Assembly (NCBI GenBank): GCA_027010905.1
Contig: JALVBA010000061.1
Coordinates: forward strand, 1 to 12,731
Length of the DNA stretch: 12,731 nucleotides
Reading direction: 5' to 3'
Origin: Marinilabiliaceae bacterium
Lineage (GTDB): Bacteria > Bacteroidota > Bacteroidia > Bacteroidales > Marinilabiliaceae
The notes under the pieces were generated by a model that saw only the letters and a list, made by a program, of their open reading frames with translations, made no database searches and was not told where the DNA came from. Position numbers and translations under genes: made by a program. This document shows positions 6,550-12,731 of this stretch, one piece after another; position 1 is the first letter of the stretch; every line of letters starts with the position of its first letter.

Positions 6550-8247
6550 TTAGTTTTTTTTCATTCTCTTTTTTGTATATCTCTTTTTGCGGATAAATAT
6601 GAATATTATACCCAAAATAACAACCATCAATACGGGAATGATAACATTTATCCATTTCCAGAAAGAGGTCTCAGAAGATAGTTTCTCTTTGTCGAGAAGT
6701 CGCAGAGTGAAGCTTCGTGAGCGCAACTCCATCCATCCCTCATCGTCACACAAATAATCAATGGCATTGATGATAAACTGTTTGTTTCCGTAAGTTTGGT
6801 GAGTCAGCTCATCATAACCTAAAGGTAGTATTCGGGGATTACTATCTTTAAACTTAACATCGTTTCGTATAATATCGCCATCTGCAACAACTATCATTTT
6901 TGTTGACCTGCTCAGAGGTGTTGAGGTATCGGTATTGTTTTTTATTCCTTTGGGTACAGGTCGGTTGGCAAATACCGAGGGGAATTTCCCTTGTAGTGAA
7001 TAGGCAACAGGAAGGAAAGATTTGTTGAACTCTTCTTTTCGGGGCTTTTGGTTTACCGAAGCAAGAGTTACCAATACAGGCACTTGAGTGGTTTTTGTAA
7101 ACTGCGAGGTTCGCAGTAGTGGCGTTCTGATTAGTTGGAGATTCTCACCTACCGTGTCGATGTAACTGGCAAAATCGGCTCTTACCAAGTTGATGTTTCG
7201 CGACACCGGACTTGATTGCGAGGGTATGAGTAGCGGACTGTAGAGCCACGGTACTGGTACAAACTTGGGAGTGCTTCCGGTAGGTGCCAGGTTTATAGGA
7301 ATCCGACCTGCCTGAATATCTTCGATGAGAACCGGATTGATGCGAACTCCGTATCTAAAGAGAATGTCGTCAAGGTTTAGCTGTGCCCATACTCCCATTG
7401 TTTGTGTCGATTTAATCAAACTGTCGAGTGTGATATTAACAGCATCAACAAGCCACAGAATGCTTCCTCCCTGCATAAGGTATTTGTCGATTACAAACTT
7501 GTCTTTTTCAGAAAATGGTTTGTGGGGTTTTGCAATGATAATGGCTTTGTAGTTGTTGAGCTCCGTAACGTCGCCACTCAGCTGACCACGTTCAACACGA
7601 TAGTTTTGCGAAAGTTCATGGGTAATATCAATTACATCCAACTCATCCAGTTCACCATGCCCTTCAAGAAATGCAATGGCAGGTTTCTCTTTAATTACAA
7701 GTTTGCGCAGAGTGTTAATCAACTTGAATTCCAGCCCTTCAATGGAGCGGTTGAGGTTTTCCTGACCTGATACCCCTTGTATATTGTCCAGCAGATTAAC
7801 CGGAATCTCTTTTCCATTGAGGTAGATTATTGCGTAGGGGAAGACATAACTTTGTGTTTTGCGACCATCCTCCTTCGTCTCAATTACGGGGTAGGGCTGA
7901 AGACCCATCTTCTCGAGATATTCGGCAAATGTTTTCTTCTCCTTCTTTGTTCCTTCACCTGGGTCAATAAAATCATACTGAAGTGATGAAGAGGATACCT
8001 CAAATTCGTCGAGCATCTCTTTAGTTGCTTTTGATAGCCTTTTAAAACCGGGGTTGAGGTCGCCCGAGAGATAGACTTTAATCAGAATATCCTCATCGAG
8101 TGATTTGATGAAAGCTTTAGTAATATTTGTCAGGGTATATCTTTTTTCAGAAGTCAAATCAATTCTGAAAAACCATGAGTCGGCAATAAGATTTACTGCC
8201 AGTATTATTACTAAAGTTATTATTAGATGAAGTATGCTTTTTTTCAT
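6550..8247 (-). CDS. gldG: GldG, Gld-type ABC transporter auxiliary subunit
   Basis: 565 aa. GldG belongs to the ABC_transp_aux group and acts with the GldF permease and GldA ATPase, a complex first linked to gliding in Flavobacterium but present in many non-gliding Bacteroidota. Visible structure: a membrane segment near residues 5-24, then the family-typical DLTSEKRYTLTN; a periplasmic body with AFLEGHGELDE and an IIIAKPHKPFSEKDKFVIDKY stretch; and a C-terminal membrane segment (about 534-552) followed by a basic cytoplasmic tail (RKKRYTKKRMKKN). This N-in/C-in anchoring is typical. It follows gldF by 86 nt on the same strand, without a terminator between them, so the two are probably cotranscribed. 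The transported substrate is unknown. Confidence 0.88.
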   Translation of the reverse strand: MKKSILHLIITLVIILAVNLIADSWFFRIDLTSEKRYTLTNITKAFIKSLDEDILIKVYLSGDLNPGFKRLSKATKEMLDEFEVSSSSLQYDFIDPGEGTKKEKKTFAEYLEKMGLQPYPVIETKEDGRKTQSYVFPYAIIYLNGKEIPVNLLDNIQGVSGQENLNRSIEGLEFKLINTLRKLVIKEKPAIAFLEGHGELDELDVIDITHELSQNYRVERGQLSGDVTELNNYKAIIIAKPHKPFSEKDKFVIDKYLMQGGSILWLVDAVNITLDSLIKSTQTMGVWAQLNLDDILFRYGVRINPVLIEDIQAGRIPINLAPTGSTPKFVPVPWLYSPLLIPSQSSPVSRNINLVRADFASYIDTVGENLQLIRTPLLRTSQFTKTTQVPVLVTLASVNQKPRKEEFNKSFLPVAYSLQGKFPSVFANRPVPKGIKNNTDTSTPLSRSTKMIVVADGDIIRNDVKFKDSNPRILPLGYDELTHQTYGNKQFIINAIDYLCDDEGWMELRSRSFTLRLLDKEKLSSETSFWKWINVIIPVLMVVILGIIFIFIRKKRYTKKRMKKN

Positions 8248-8333
8248 GATTAAAGCCCTTTTGTATTGTTTGGTCTTATTTTAGTTGTTATTACTCTATT
8301 GTCTCTTTCTCACTTCCTTCGGGACTATATTTT

Positions 8334-9068
8334 CTATCTCCACTGCCTGCTGTCTAAAACAGTTTTGGTGATGATGATAAAGAGAGCTATCACACTGCTA
8401 AAATAGAGCAGGTCTCTCGAATCAACCACTCCACGACTAATAGAGCTGTAGTGCTGGTCGATACCAAGGGAGATAATAGCATTCTGAAAACTGTGAAATG
8501 CCGGTATTGATGCAATGGATTCGAAACCTGTGTAGAAGAAGAAGGAGAGGAGGATGGCAAGAATAAAAGCAATTACCTGATTATCGGTTACTGAGGATGC
8601 GAAAATGCCTATTGCCGCATATACGGCAGCCAGCAGGAAGAGCCCGATGTATGAGCCCCATGTGCCTCCGGTATCGATATTCCCAACTGGGTTTCCTAAA
8701 CTGTAAACCGAGAAGAAATAGAGGAAAGTGGGTATCAGACTTAGAAAGATAACAATTACGGCAGAGAGGTATTTTGCCCAGATAATCTGATAGGTAGTTA
8801 ACGGCCTCACAAGCAGTAGCTCAAGTGTGCCTGACCTCTTCTCGTCGGCAAAAAGACGCATTGTAACTGCCGGTACCAGAAAAAGGTATATCCATGGAGC
8901 GAGGTAAAAAAGCGGCTCAAGAGTTGAGTATCCTCCGTACAGAATATTAAACTCGCCGGGTATAACCCACAGGAATAGTCCGGTGGTTATCAGGAAGACC
9001 GAAATAACCAGATACCCGGTCACCGAGCTGAAAAATGATGATATCTCTTTTTTTAGTAGTGCTGTCAT
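8334..9068 (-). CDS. gldF: GldF, Gld-type ABC transporter permease
   Basis: 244 aa from the chosen ATG. An ABC-2 type permease with about six membrane segments: TGYLVISVFLITTGLFLWVI, the stretch around LAPWIYLFLVPAV, a segment after TTYQIIWAKY, one around YIGLFLLAAVYAAIGIFA, AFILAILLSFFFYTGF, and one near the C-terminus (SSVIALFIIITK). The ABC-2 signature DEKRSGTLELLLVRPLT follows the second segment. The open frame reaches back to a TTG that overlaps the stop of the AAA+ ATPase gene, but those 20 extra residues look like translated spacer. MTALLKKEISSFF is the usual N-terminus of this family: a short amphipathic basic start, then the first membrane segment. It pairs with gldG downstream. The ATPase partner GldA is not in the window, and the AAA+ gene upstream is not an ABC ATPase. 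Confidence 0.88.
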   Translation of the reverse strand: MTALLKKEISSFFSSVTGYLVISVFLITTGLFLWVIPGEFNILYGGYSTLEPLFYLAPWIYLFLVPAVTMRLFADEKRSGTLELLLVRPLTTYQIIWAKYLSAVIVIFLSLIPTFLYFFSVYSLGNPVGNIDTGGTWGSYIGLFLLAAVYAAIGIFASSVTDNQVIAFILAILLSFFFYTGFESIASIPAFHSFQNAIISLGIDQHYSSISRGVVDSRDLLYFSSVIALFIIITKTVLDSRQWR

Positions 9069-9124
9069 TGGATGGTCTAATTTGTTAATCGTGCTAAAAT
9101 TAAAAATAATCTTTGATTTTGTTG

Positions 9125-10288
9125 TCAATCAGTGGTGAGCATTTTTGTGAAATCTACGTTGTAGAATTGTTTAAGAAACCATAACCTAAAGGCAGGGTCT
9201 AATATCTCATGTTTACCATTGTATTTATCAATGATGTCATTGTTGCTTAATATGCGTATGTTCTTTATAATGTTTTGAGGAGTTCCAATTCTGTATTTAC
9301 TCATTACTGCAATGCTGGTTAGCTGAATTTCGTTGTTGGCAATTGCTCTTAGGAGGTTGATTTGTGTGCTGCTCAAAACCTCAATCTCTTTTAGGAAAAA
9401 GGGTGAGTTAGCATAAACCAGCTCATTTATTGCTGATTGAATCTCAGCTTTGCCGGCAACAGTTTCTGTTCTCTCCCAAACATAACTTGACAATTGCTGA
9501 ACATACCAAGAGTGATTGCCCATTGTCTTGGCAATAATCGTTGCATCCTCAGGAGTTATCTCTTTTTTAGTCTCCTTAAATTTCTTAATAATGAATTTAA
9601 CCCAGTGGATTGAGTCTATTTTTTGTAGGAAAATTACATCTCCAAATCTGTAAAATGGTTTAGAAGTATTGTTGAAAATCTCAGACATCATGTGGCGCTT
9701 ACTTCCAAAAAGGCAGTATGTCGTATGTTTTTGTCGTTGCCAAACTGACCTGATTCTTTTTTCTAAAATGGCATACTCTTTAAAAGTAGCAAGGTTTTGA
9801 AATTCATCCATACTAATGATGAACTTTATATCCTTTTTTTGTGCAATAACTTCCGGAAGGTTCAATATCTCATCCTTATGCTTCGTTATCTCTTCCCATT
9901 TAAATTTTATACTAAAATCATTATTGGGGTCTATCCCTAAATTTATTGTGGGAATGAGATGCTTGAAAAACTCTTTAGTGTTTTTAATTCTGTCTTCCCA
10001 CTTTGACGCAGAGGCTTTAATTACCTTTTCAGCAAATATTTCTAAGAACTCTTCTTCACTTGATACATAAAACAGGTCTATCTCTACGGTTTTATGTTTT
10101 GGATATTTTTTTTTGATGTCAGATATTACAGCCTCGACAAGAGATGATTTGCCCCACCTTCTTGGTGATATAATTGTTGTGTTAATACCACTGATTAAGT
10201 TGTTGAGTAATTTGTTTTTTTCAGCCTCCCTATTTGTGAAGGATTTCCCGGAAACGGTAAAGCCGTATTTGAAAGGTGATGATTTCAT
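9125..10288 (-). CDS. Archaeal-type AAA+ ATPase (ATPase_2 family)
   Basis: 387 aa from ATG 10286-10288. It begins SSPFKYGFTVSGKSFTNREAE, the typical start of these proteins. Walker A is SPRRWGKSSL (41-50), with Ser for the first Gly as often seen in this family. Walker B is FIISMDEFQ (156-164, D161/E162), and the FGSKRHMM stretch (194-201) is sensor-like. A winged-helix-like C-terminal region (about 300-360) follows and ends in DPAFRLWFLKQFY, a hallmark of the group. No membrane segment is seen. Cellular roles of this family (PF01637-like) are mostly unknown. The frame extends to a TTG at 10426, but that part is only a translated 15-bp repeat. By eye the gene is more AT-rich than its neighbours and sits between lpxB and gldF, so it may be a later acquisition. 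Confidence 0.85.
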   Translation of the reverse strand: MKSSPFKYGFTVSGKSFTNREAEKNKLLNNLISGINTTIISPRRWGKSSLVEAVISDIKKKYPKHKTVEIDLFYVSSEEEFLEIFAEKVIKASASKWEDRIKNTKEFFKHLIPTINLGIDPNNDFSIKFKWEEITKHKDEILNLPEVIAQKKDIKFIISMDEFQNLATFKEYAILEKRIRSVWQRQKHTTYCLFGSKRHMMSEIFNNTSKPFYRFGDVIFLQKIDSIHWVKFIIKKFKETKKEITPEDATIIAKTMGNHSWYVQQLSSYVWERTETVAGKAEIQSAINELVYANSPFFLKEIEVLSSTQINLLRAIANNEIQLTSIAVMSKYRIGTPQNIIKNIRILSNNDIIDKYNGKHEILDPAFRLWFLKQFYNVDFTKMLTTD

Positions 10289-10311
10289 TTTAATTAATCT
10301 TTTGTAAATTC

Positions 10312-10386
10312 TGATTGTACCGCTTGGTATTATACCAAGTAGTATTATACCATTTAGTATAATGCCCAAAGGTATAATATTAAAAT
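10312..10386. repeat. 15-bp tandem repeat between lpxB and the ATPase gene
   Basis: GTATTAT or GTATAAT recurs exactly every 15 bp at 10327, 10342, 10357 and 10372. The units are GTATTATACCAAGTA, GTATTATACCATTTA, GTATAATGCCCAAAG and GTATAATATTAAAAT. A fifth, worn unit (10312-10326) keeps 8 of 15 bases of the first. The core GGTATTATACC is nearly palindromic, and CTTGGTA/TACCAAG (10323-10339) is a perfect 7-bp inverted repeat with a 3-nt loop. Read as protein on the minus strand, it gives the pentamers IIPLG/IILNG/IILLG/IIPSG, but these precede the ATPase ATG and are probably not translated. Confidence 0.8.
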
Positions 10387-10406
10387 GATTAATCCAATAA
10401 GATGAT

Positions 10407-11558
10407 TCAGTGTTTATGTTTCTCAATAATAATTCCGCTCTGTTCCAGAATCATCTTTGCAGTTTTCTCACTTGCCCCCTGTTTTCCCATTCGTAGCTGT
10501 AACTGTTTGTAATCGTTCAGCATCTCTTTGCGGCGTGGTGTGTCGTTCAGTAATTTTCTCAGTTCACTTTCAAGCAGCTCTAATGAGAATGATTTTTGAA
10601 ACAACTCTTTTACTGACTCTTTTTCGAGGATGAGATTTACTAGAGATATAAATGGAACTTTCAATAAAACCTTTTTTGCCACAAAGTCTGTGAGCCAGCC
10701 TCCCCACATTTTGTAAGTTACTATTTGCGGACAGTTCAGCAGGGCAGTCTCAAGTGTTGCAGTGCCTGATGTTACTAAAGCTGCCTCAGCCTGTTGCAAC
10801 AGTTCGTATGTCTGGTCGAAAACGCTATAAACATCCCGGTTTTCAGTGTATGGCTTGTAGTCTTCAGCCGAAAAAGATGGAGCAGCTGCAATCACAAACT
10901 GAAATTTGGGAAACTTCTCTACCATCTTAATCATATCAGGAAGATTGTGCTTTATTTCTGATTTCCGACTTCCGGCAAGTAGTGCTACTTTAGGTCTGTT
11001 GTCAAGAGAGTTTCGTTTAATGAAAGATTCAAACGATTCGTCTCTGTTTTTTCTATTGTATATTGCATCAACCACCGGGCTGCCGCTGTAATTAACATCT
11101 ATTCCATATTTTTTCAGAAATGTCTCCTCAAACGGCAGGATAACATACGCATGATTTATGTAGGCCTTAATTTTTTTTACCCTTTTTGTATTCCATGCCC
11201 ACACTTTGGGTGGGATGTAGTAGTGCGTTTCTATTCCGTTCTGGTGTGCATACTTTGCCATGCGCAGATTAAAGCCACCGTAATCAACCGGTATAAATAT
11301 ATCAGGCTGATATTGGAGCAAATCTTTTTCACACTCCTTGAAATTTTTTCTGATGTTGTGCAGATTTATGAATACATCCCAAATGCCCATGTAGGCAGTT
11401 TCGCGATAGTGCTTAACCTGAGTGCCTCCAACTTCTGCCATCAGGTCACCACCCCAAAATCTGAATTCGGCATCTCTATCTAAAGATTTTATTGCTTTCA
11501 TCAAGTTTGATGCATGAAGGTCTCCTGAAGCTTCGCCGGCTATTAAGTAATATTTCAT
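10407..11558 (-). CDS. lpxB: Lipid-A-disaccharide synthase LpxB
   Basis: 383 aa, GT19 family. It joins UDP-diacylglucosamine and lipid X (2,3-diacylglucosamine-1-phosphate) to form the lipid A disaccharide at the inner face of the inner membrane. Visible motifs are MKYYLIAGEASGDLHASNL at the start, FWGGDLMAEVGG, MGIWDVF, PVDYGGFNLRMAK with the conserved Asp (D92), PPKVWAWNTKRVKKI (116-130), LPFEETF, SGSPVVDAI, LLAGSRKSEI (193-202) and the nucleotide-sugar site TSGTATLETAL (263-273). The ATG start has no Shine-Dalgarno site; a small 8-bp-period repeat lies 22 nt upstream. It is downstream of surE and the 98-residue membrane protein (49 nt gap) and is probably in the same transcript. Confidence 0.97.
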   Translation of the reverse strand: MKYYLIAGEASGDLHASNLMKAIKSLDRDAEFRFWGGDLMAEVGGTQVKHYRETAYMGIWDVFINLHNIRKNFKECEKDLLQYQPDIFIPVDYGGFNLRMAKYAHQNGIETHYYIPPKVWAWNTKRVKKIKAYINHAYVILPFEETFLKKYGIDVNYSGSPVVDAIYNRKNRDESFESFIKRNSLDNRPKVALLAGSRKSEIKHNLPDMIKMVEKFPKFQFVIAAAPSFSAEDYKPYTENRDVYSVFDQTYELLQQAEAALVTSGTATLETALLNCPQIVTYKMWGGWLTDFVAKKVLLKVPFISLVNLILEKESVKELFQKSFSLELLESELRKLLNDTPRRKEMLNDYKQLQLRMGKQGASEKTAKMILEQSGIIIEKHKH

Positions 11559-11579
11559 TATAAAGTTAAATTCGTTATT

Positions 11580-11595
11580 CCTTTGCGCCTTAGCG
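11580..11595. repeat. Two-unit 8-bp repeat upstream of lpxB
   Basis: CCTTTGCG (11580-11587) and CCTTAGCG (11588-11595) are adjacent octamers differing at one base. On the coding strand of lpxB they read CGCTAAGG CGCAAAGG, 21 nt before the ATG. From memory, similar GCG-containing strings recur in noncoding DNA of various bacteria. No function is known to me. Confidence 0.5.
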
Positions 11596-11607
11596 AGATT
11601 TATATTT

Positions 11608-11904
11608 TCACCCTAAAAACTTAAATGCAAATACTACTACACCATAAATTATCGTCGATGTAAGTATCCCTCTTGCTGCCAGTAACCGTTCGGTATTTAC
11701 AGCAATAAAAAACACAATCATATTTGATAATACACTTATGCTTAAAAGTTTGCCCATGCCGTTAACTTGCATCAAGCGTGATAAAAACTCAACAAATCCA
11801 ATTTCCCCATTGAAGAGAGAGAGGTAAATAGCTCCGGCTGTTATAATGGGAAGCACCAGCCCAATTATAATACCAATTATTAGTTTATTGCACTTGCAGT
11901 TCAT
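11608..11904 (-). CDS. Small three-segment membrane protein, function unknown
   Basis: 98 aa. I do not recognise a named family. It starts MNCKCNKL and has three likely membrane segments, about residues 8-29 (a Gly/Ile-rich segment with one Pro), 52-69 and 78-95. A short loop after the first segment is acidic-aromatic (FNGEIGFVEF), and the second and third are linked by a basic loop (TERLLAARG). The gene overlaps the end of surE by 20 nt and is followed 49 nt later by lpxB on the same strand. This strongly suggests a real, translationally coupled gene rather than a chance frame. The position between surE and lpxB hints at an envelope role, but this is inference from context only. Confidence 0.75.
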   Translation of the reverse strand: MNCKCNKLIIGIIIGLVLPIITAGAIYLSLFNGEIGFVEFLSRLMQVNGMGKLLSISVLSNMIVFFIAVNTERLLAARGILTSTIIYGVVVFAFKFLG

Positions 11905-12670
11905 CCTGAATATTTTTTAAGTGATTAAGATATTGGTGGTCTGTAGTATCTATCATACATGGCACAACCGAAACGTAACTCTTTTTCAAAGCATACTCGT
12001 CAGTATCGGTTGCATCAGGTTCAAAATTTCTGAAATATCCTGTCAGCCAAAAGTATCTTCGTTTATGCGGGTCTTCCCGTTCAATAAGCTCCTCTACCCA
12101 CTTTCCTTTAGTCTGCCGGCAAATTTTCACCCCTTTTAGGTTATCACCATCCGGGATGTTTACGTTTAGAAATGTTCCTTTAGGTAATCCCGAAGTAATA
12201 GTGTGCCTTAAAATCTTTTTAATATAGGGTTTTGCAAAAGTGAAGTCGGCATCATGTCTATGACTTAGAAGAGAAAAGCCGATGGATGGGATGCTGTTTA
12301 TTGCTCCTTCGCGGGCAGCTCCCATAGTGCCTGAGTAGTGTATGCTAACCGAAGAGTTACTTCCATGGTTGATGCCGGATAAGATGATATCAGGAGATTT
12401 GTTGAGCAGGGTGTTAATTGAAAGTTTGATGCAGTCTGCCGGTGTTCCGTTAACTTTGTACAGTATTAGACCTTTTTTGCGCTTAACCTCTTTTACGTAT
12501 AGTGGGTGTTTCACAGTTATGGCGTGCGACATAGCGGAGTACGACTCGTTAGGAACTACCACCACCACATCGCCAAAAGGTTTGGCAACCTCCACCAAAG
12601 CAGCTAAACCCCCGGCTTTTATTCCGTCATCATTAGTTATCAAGATTAATGGTCTTCCACTTTTTCGCAT
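11885..12670 (-). CDS. surE: 5'-nucleotidase SurE
   Basis: 261 aa from the chosen ATG. SurE is a metal-dependent nucleoside 5'/3'-monophosphate phosphatase of the cytoplasm. Visible motifs are LILITNDDG (8-16; metal ligands D14, D15), PNESYSAMSHAIT (40-52; ligand Ser45), VNGTPADC (73-80) and the SGINHGSN loop (98-105; ligand Asn101), then HYSGTMGAAREG. All key residues are present. The open frame reaches back to TTG 12698-12700, but that codon is inside a TATCTTTG promoter element. ATG 12668-12670 has an AGAGGA Shine-Dalgarno-like sequence at a fitting distance, one of the few in this window. The 3' end overlaps the small membrane protein gene by 20 nt, and lpxB follows. Confidence 0.96.
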   Translation of the reverse strand: MRKSGRPLILITNDDGIKAGGLAALVEVAKPFGDVVVVVPNESYSAMSHAITVKHPLYVKEVKRKKGLILYKVNGTPADCIKLSINTLLNKSPDIILSGINHGSNSSVSIHYSGTMGAAREGAINSIPSIGFSLLSHRHDADFTFAKPYIKKILRHTITSGLPKGTFLNVNIPDGDNLKGVKICRQTKGKWVEELIEREDPHKRRYFWLTGYFRNFEPDATDTDEYALKKSYVSVVPCMIDTTDHQYLNHLKNIQDELQVQ

Positions 12671-12697
12671 CGTAATTCCTCTTCTTTGTTTGGTTAT

Positions 12698-12705
12698 CAA
12701 AGATA
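12698..12705 (-). promoter_or_regulatory. Bacteroidota -7 promoter element for surE
   Basis: Read on the minus strand, TATCTTTG matches TAnnTTTG exactly and is identical to the element before menF. It lies 28-35 nt upstream of the surE ATG and would start the surE - membrane protein - lpxB transcript. No TTTG -33 element is clear in the bases left before the window edge. Confidence 0.5.
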
Positions 12706-12731
12706 AGAAATAATTTTTACCCCGTTTATGT

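Noticed and set aside
7402..7770. 122-residue plus-strand frame opposite gldG
   Set aside because: An antisense shadow of a well-supported gene, with no domain and no upstream signal.
9069..9128. 20-residue extension of GldF overlapping the ATPase gene stop
   Set aside because: It needs a TTG start. The extra residues are polar and spacer-like, while ATG 9068 gives the usual family N-terminus.
10323..10339. Intrinsic terminator after lpxB
   Set aside because: The 7-bp inverted repeat is present, but no T-tract follows it on the minus strand. It is better explained as part of the tandem repeat.
10312..10386. Small CRISPR-like array
   Set aside because: Units are 15 bp and directly adjacent, with no spacers, and no cas genes are present.
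10289..10426. N-terminal extension of the ATPase with IIxxG pentapeptide repeats
   Set aside because: It starts at TTG, overlaps lpxB, and consists of the translated 15-bp DNA repeat. The family normally begins at the KYGF...FTNRE region, directly after ATG 10288.

Overview
The window looks like a piece of a Bacteroidota chromosome, probably of the Bacteroidales type. Evidence: a menF-menD-menB menaquinone block, a gldF-gldG pair, dnaN away from dnaA, surE next to lpxB, little use of Shine-Dalgarno sites, and Bacteroidota-type -7 elements (TAnnTTTG) ahead of several genes. GC looks to be near 40% by eye; it was not computed. No rRNA, tRNA, CRISPR array or insertion sequence was seen.

Left part (1-5127). 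The 3' tail of an unidentified plus-strand gene (1-105) converges on a minus-strand creatininase-family amidohydrolase. That gene is divergent from menF. The plus-strand men cluster follows: menF (chorismate to isochorismate), a remnant of a KilA-N domain gene, an 8-bp-period repeat that runs into the menD start, menD (isochorismate to SEPHCHC), and menB (o-succinylbenzoyl-CoA to DHNA-CoA), which overlaps menD by 4 nt. A hairpin with a T-rich tail ends the cluster. menC, menE, menH and menA are not in the window.

Middle (5128-9068). A second, very regular terminator serves dnaN, which faces menB. dnaN (sliding clamp) has its own -7 element. Upstream of it, on the same minus strand, are gldF and gldG, the membrane parts of a Gld-type ABC transporter whose ATPase GldA is not in the window.

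Right part (9069-12731). A minus-strand surE - small membrane protein - lpxB group is read toward gldF, but an AT-rich archaeal-type AAA+ ATPase gene and a 15-bp tandem repeat lie between lpxB and gldF. surE, the 98-residue membrane protein and lpxB are closely packed (the first two overlap) and probably form one transcript from a TATCTTTG element at the right edge.

For menF, the creatininase gene, gldF, the ATPase gene and surE, the longest open frame begins at GTG or TTG. In each case I chose an internal ATG, for reasons given per gene. I found no convincing undescribed multi-gene system. The most unusual items are the KilA-N remnant inside the men cluster, the 15-bp tandem repeat beside the AAA+ ATPase, and two 8-bp-period repeats placed directly upstream of biosynthetic genes.
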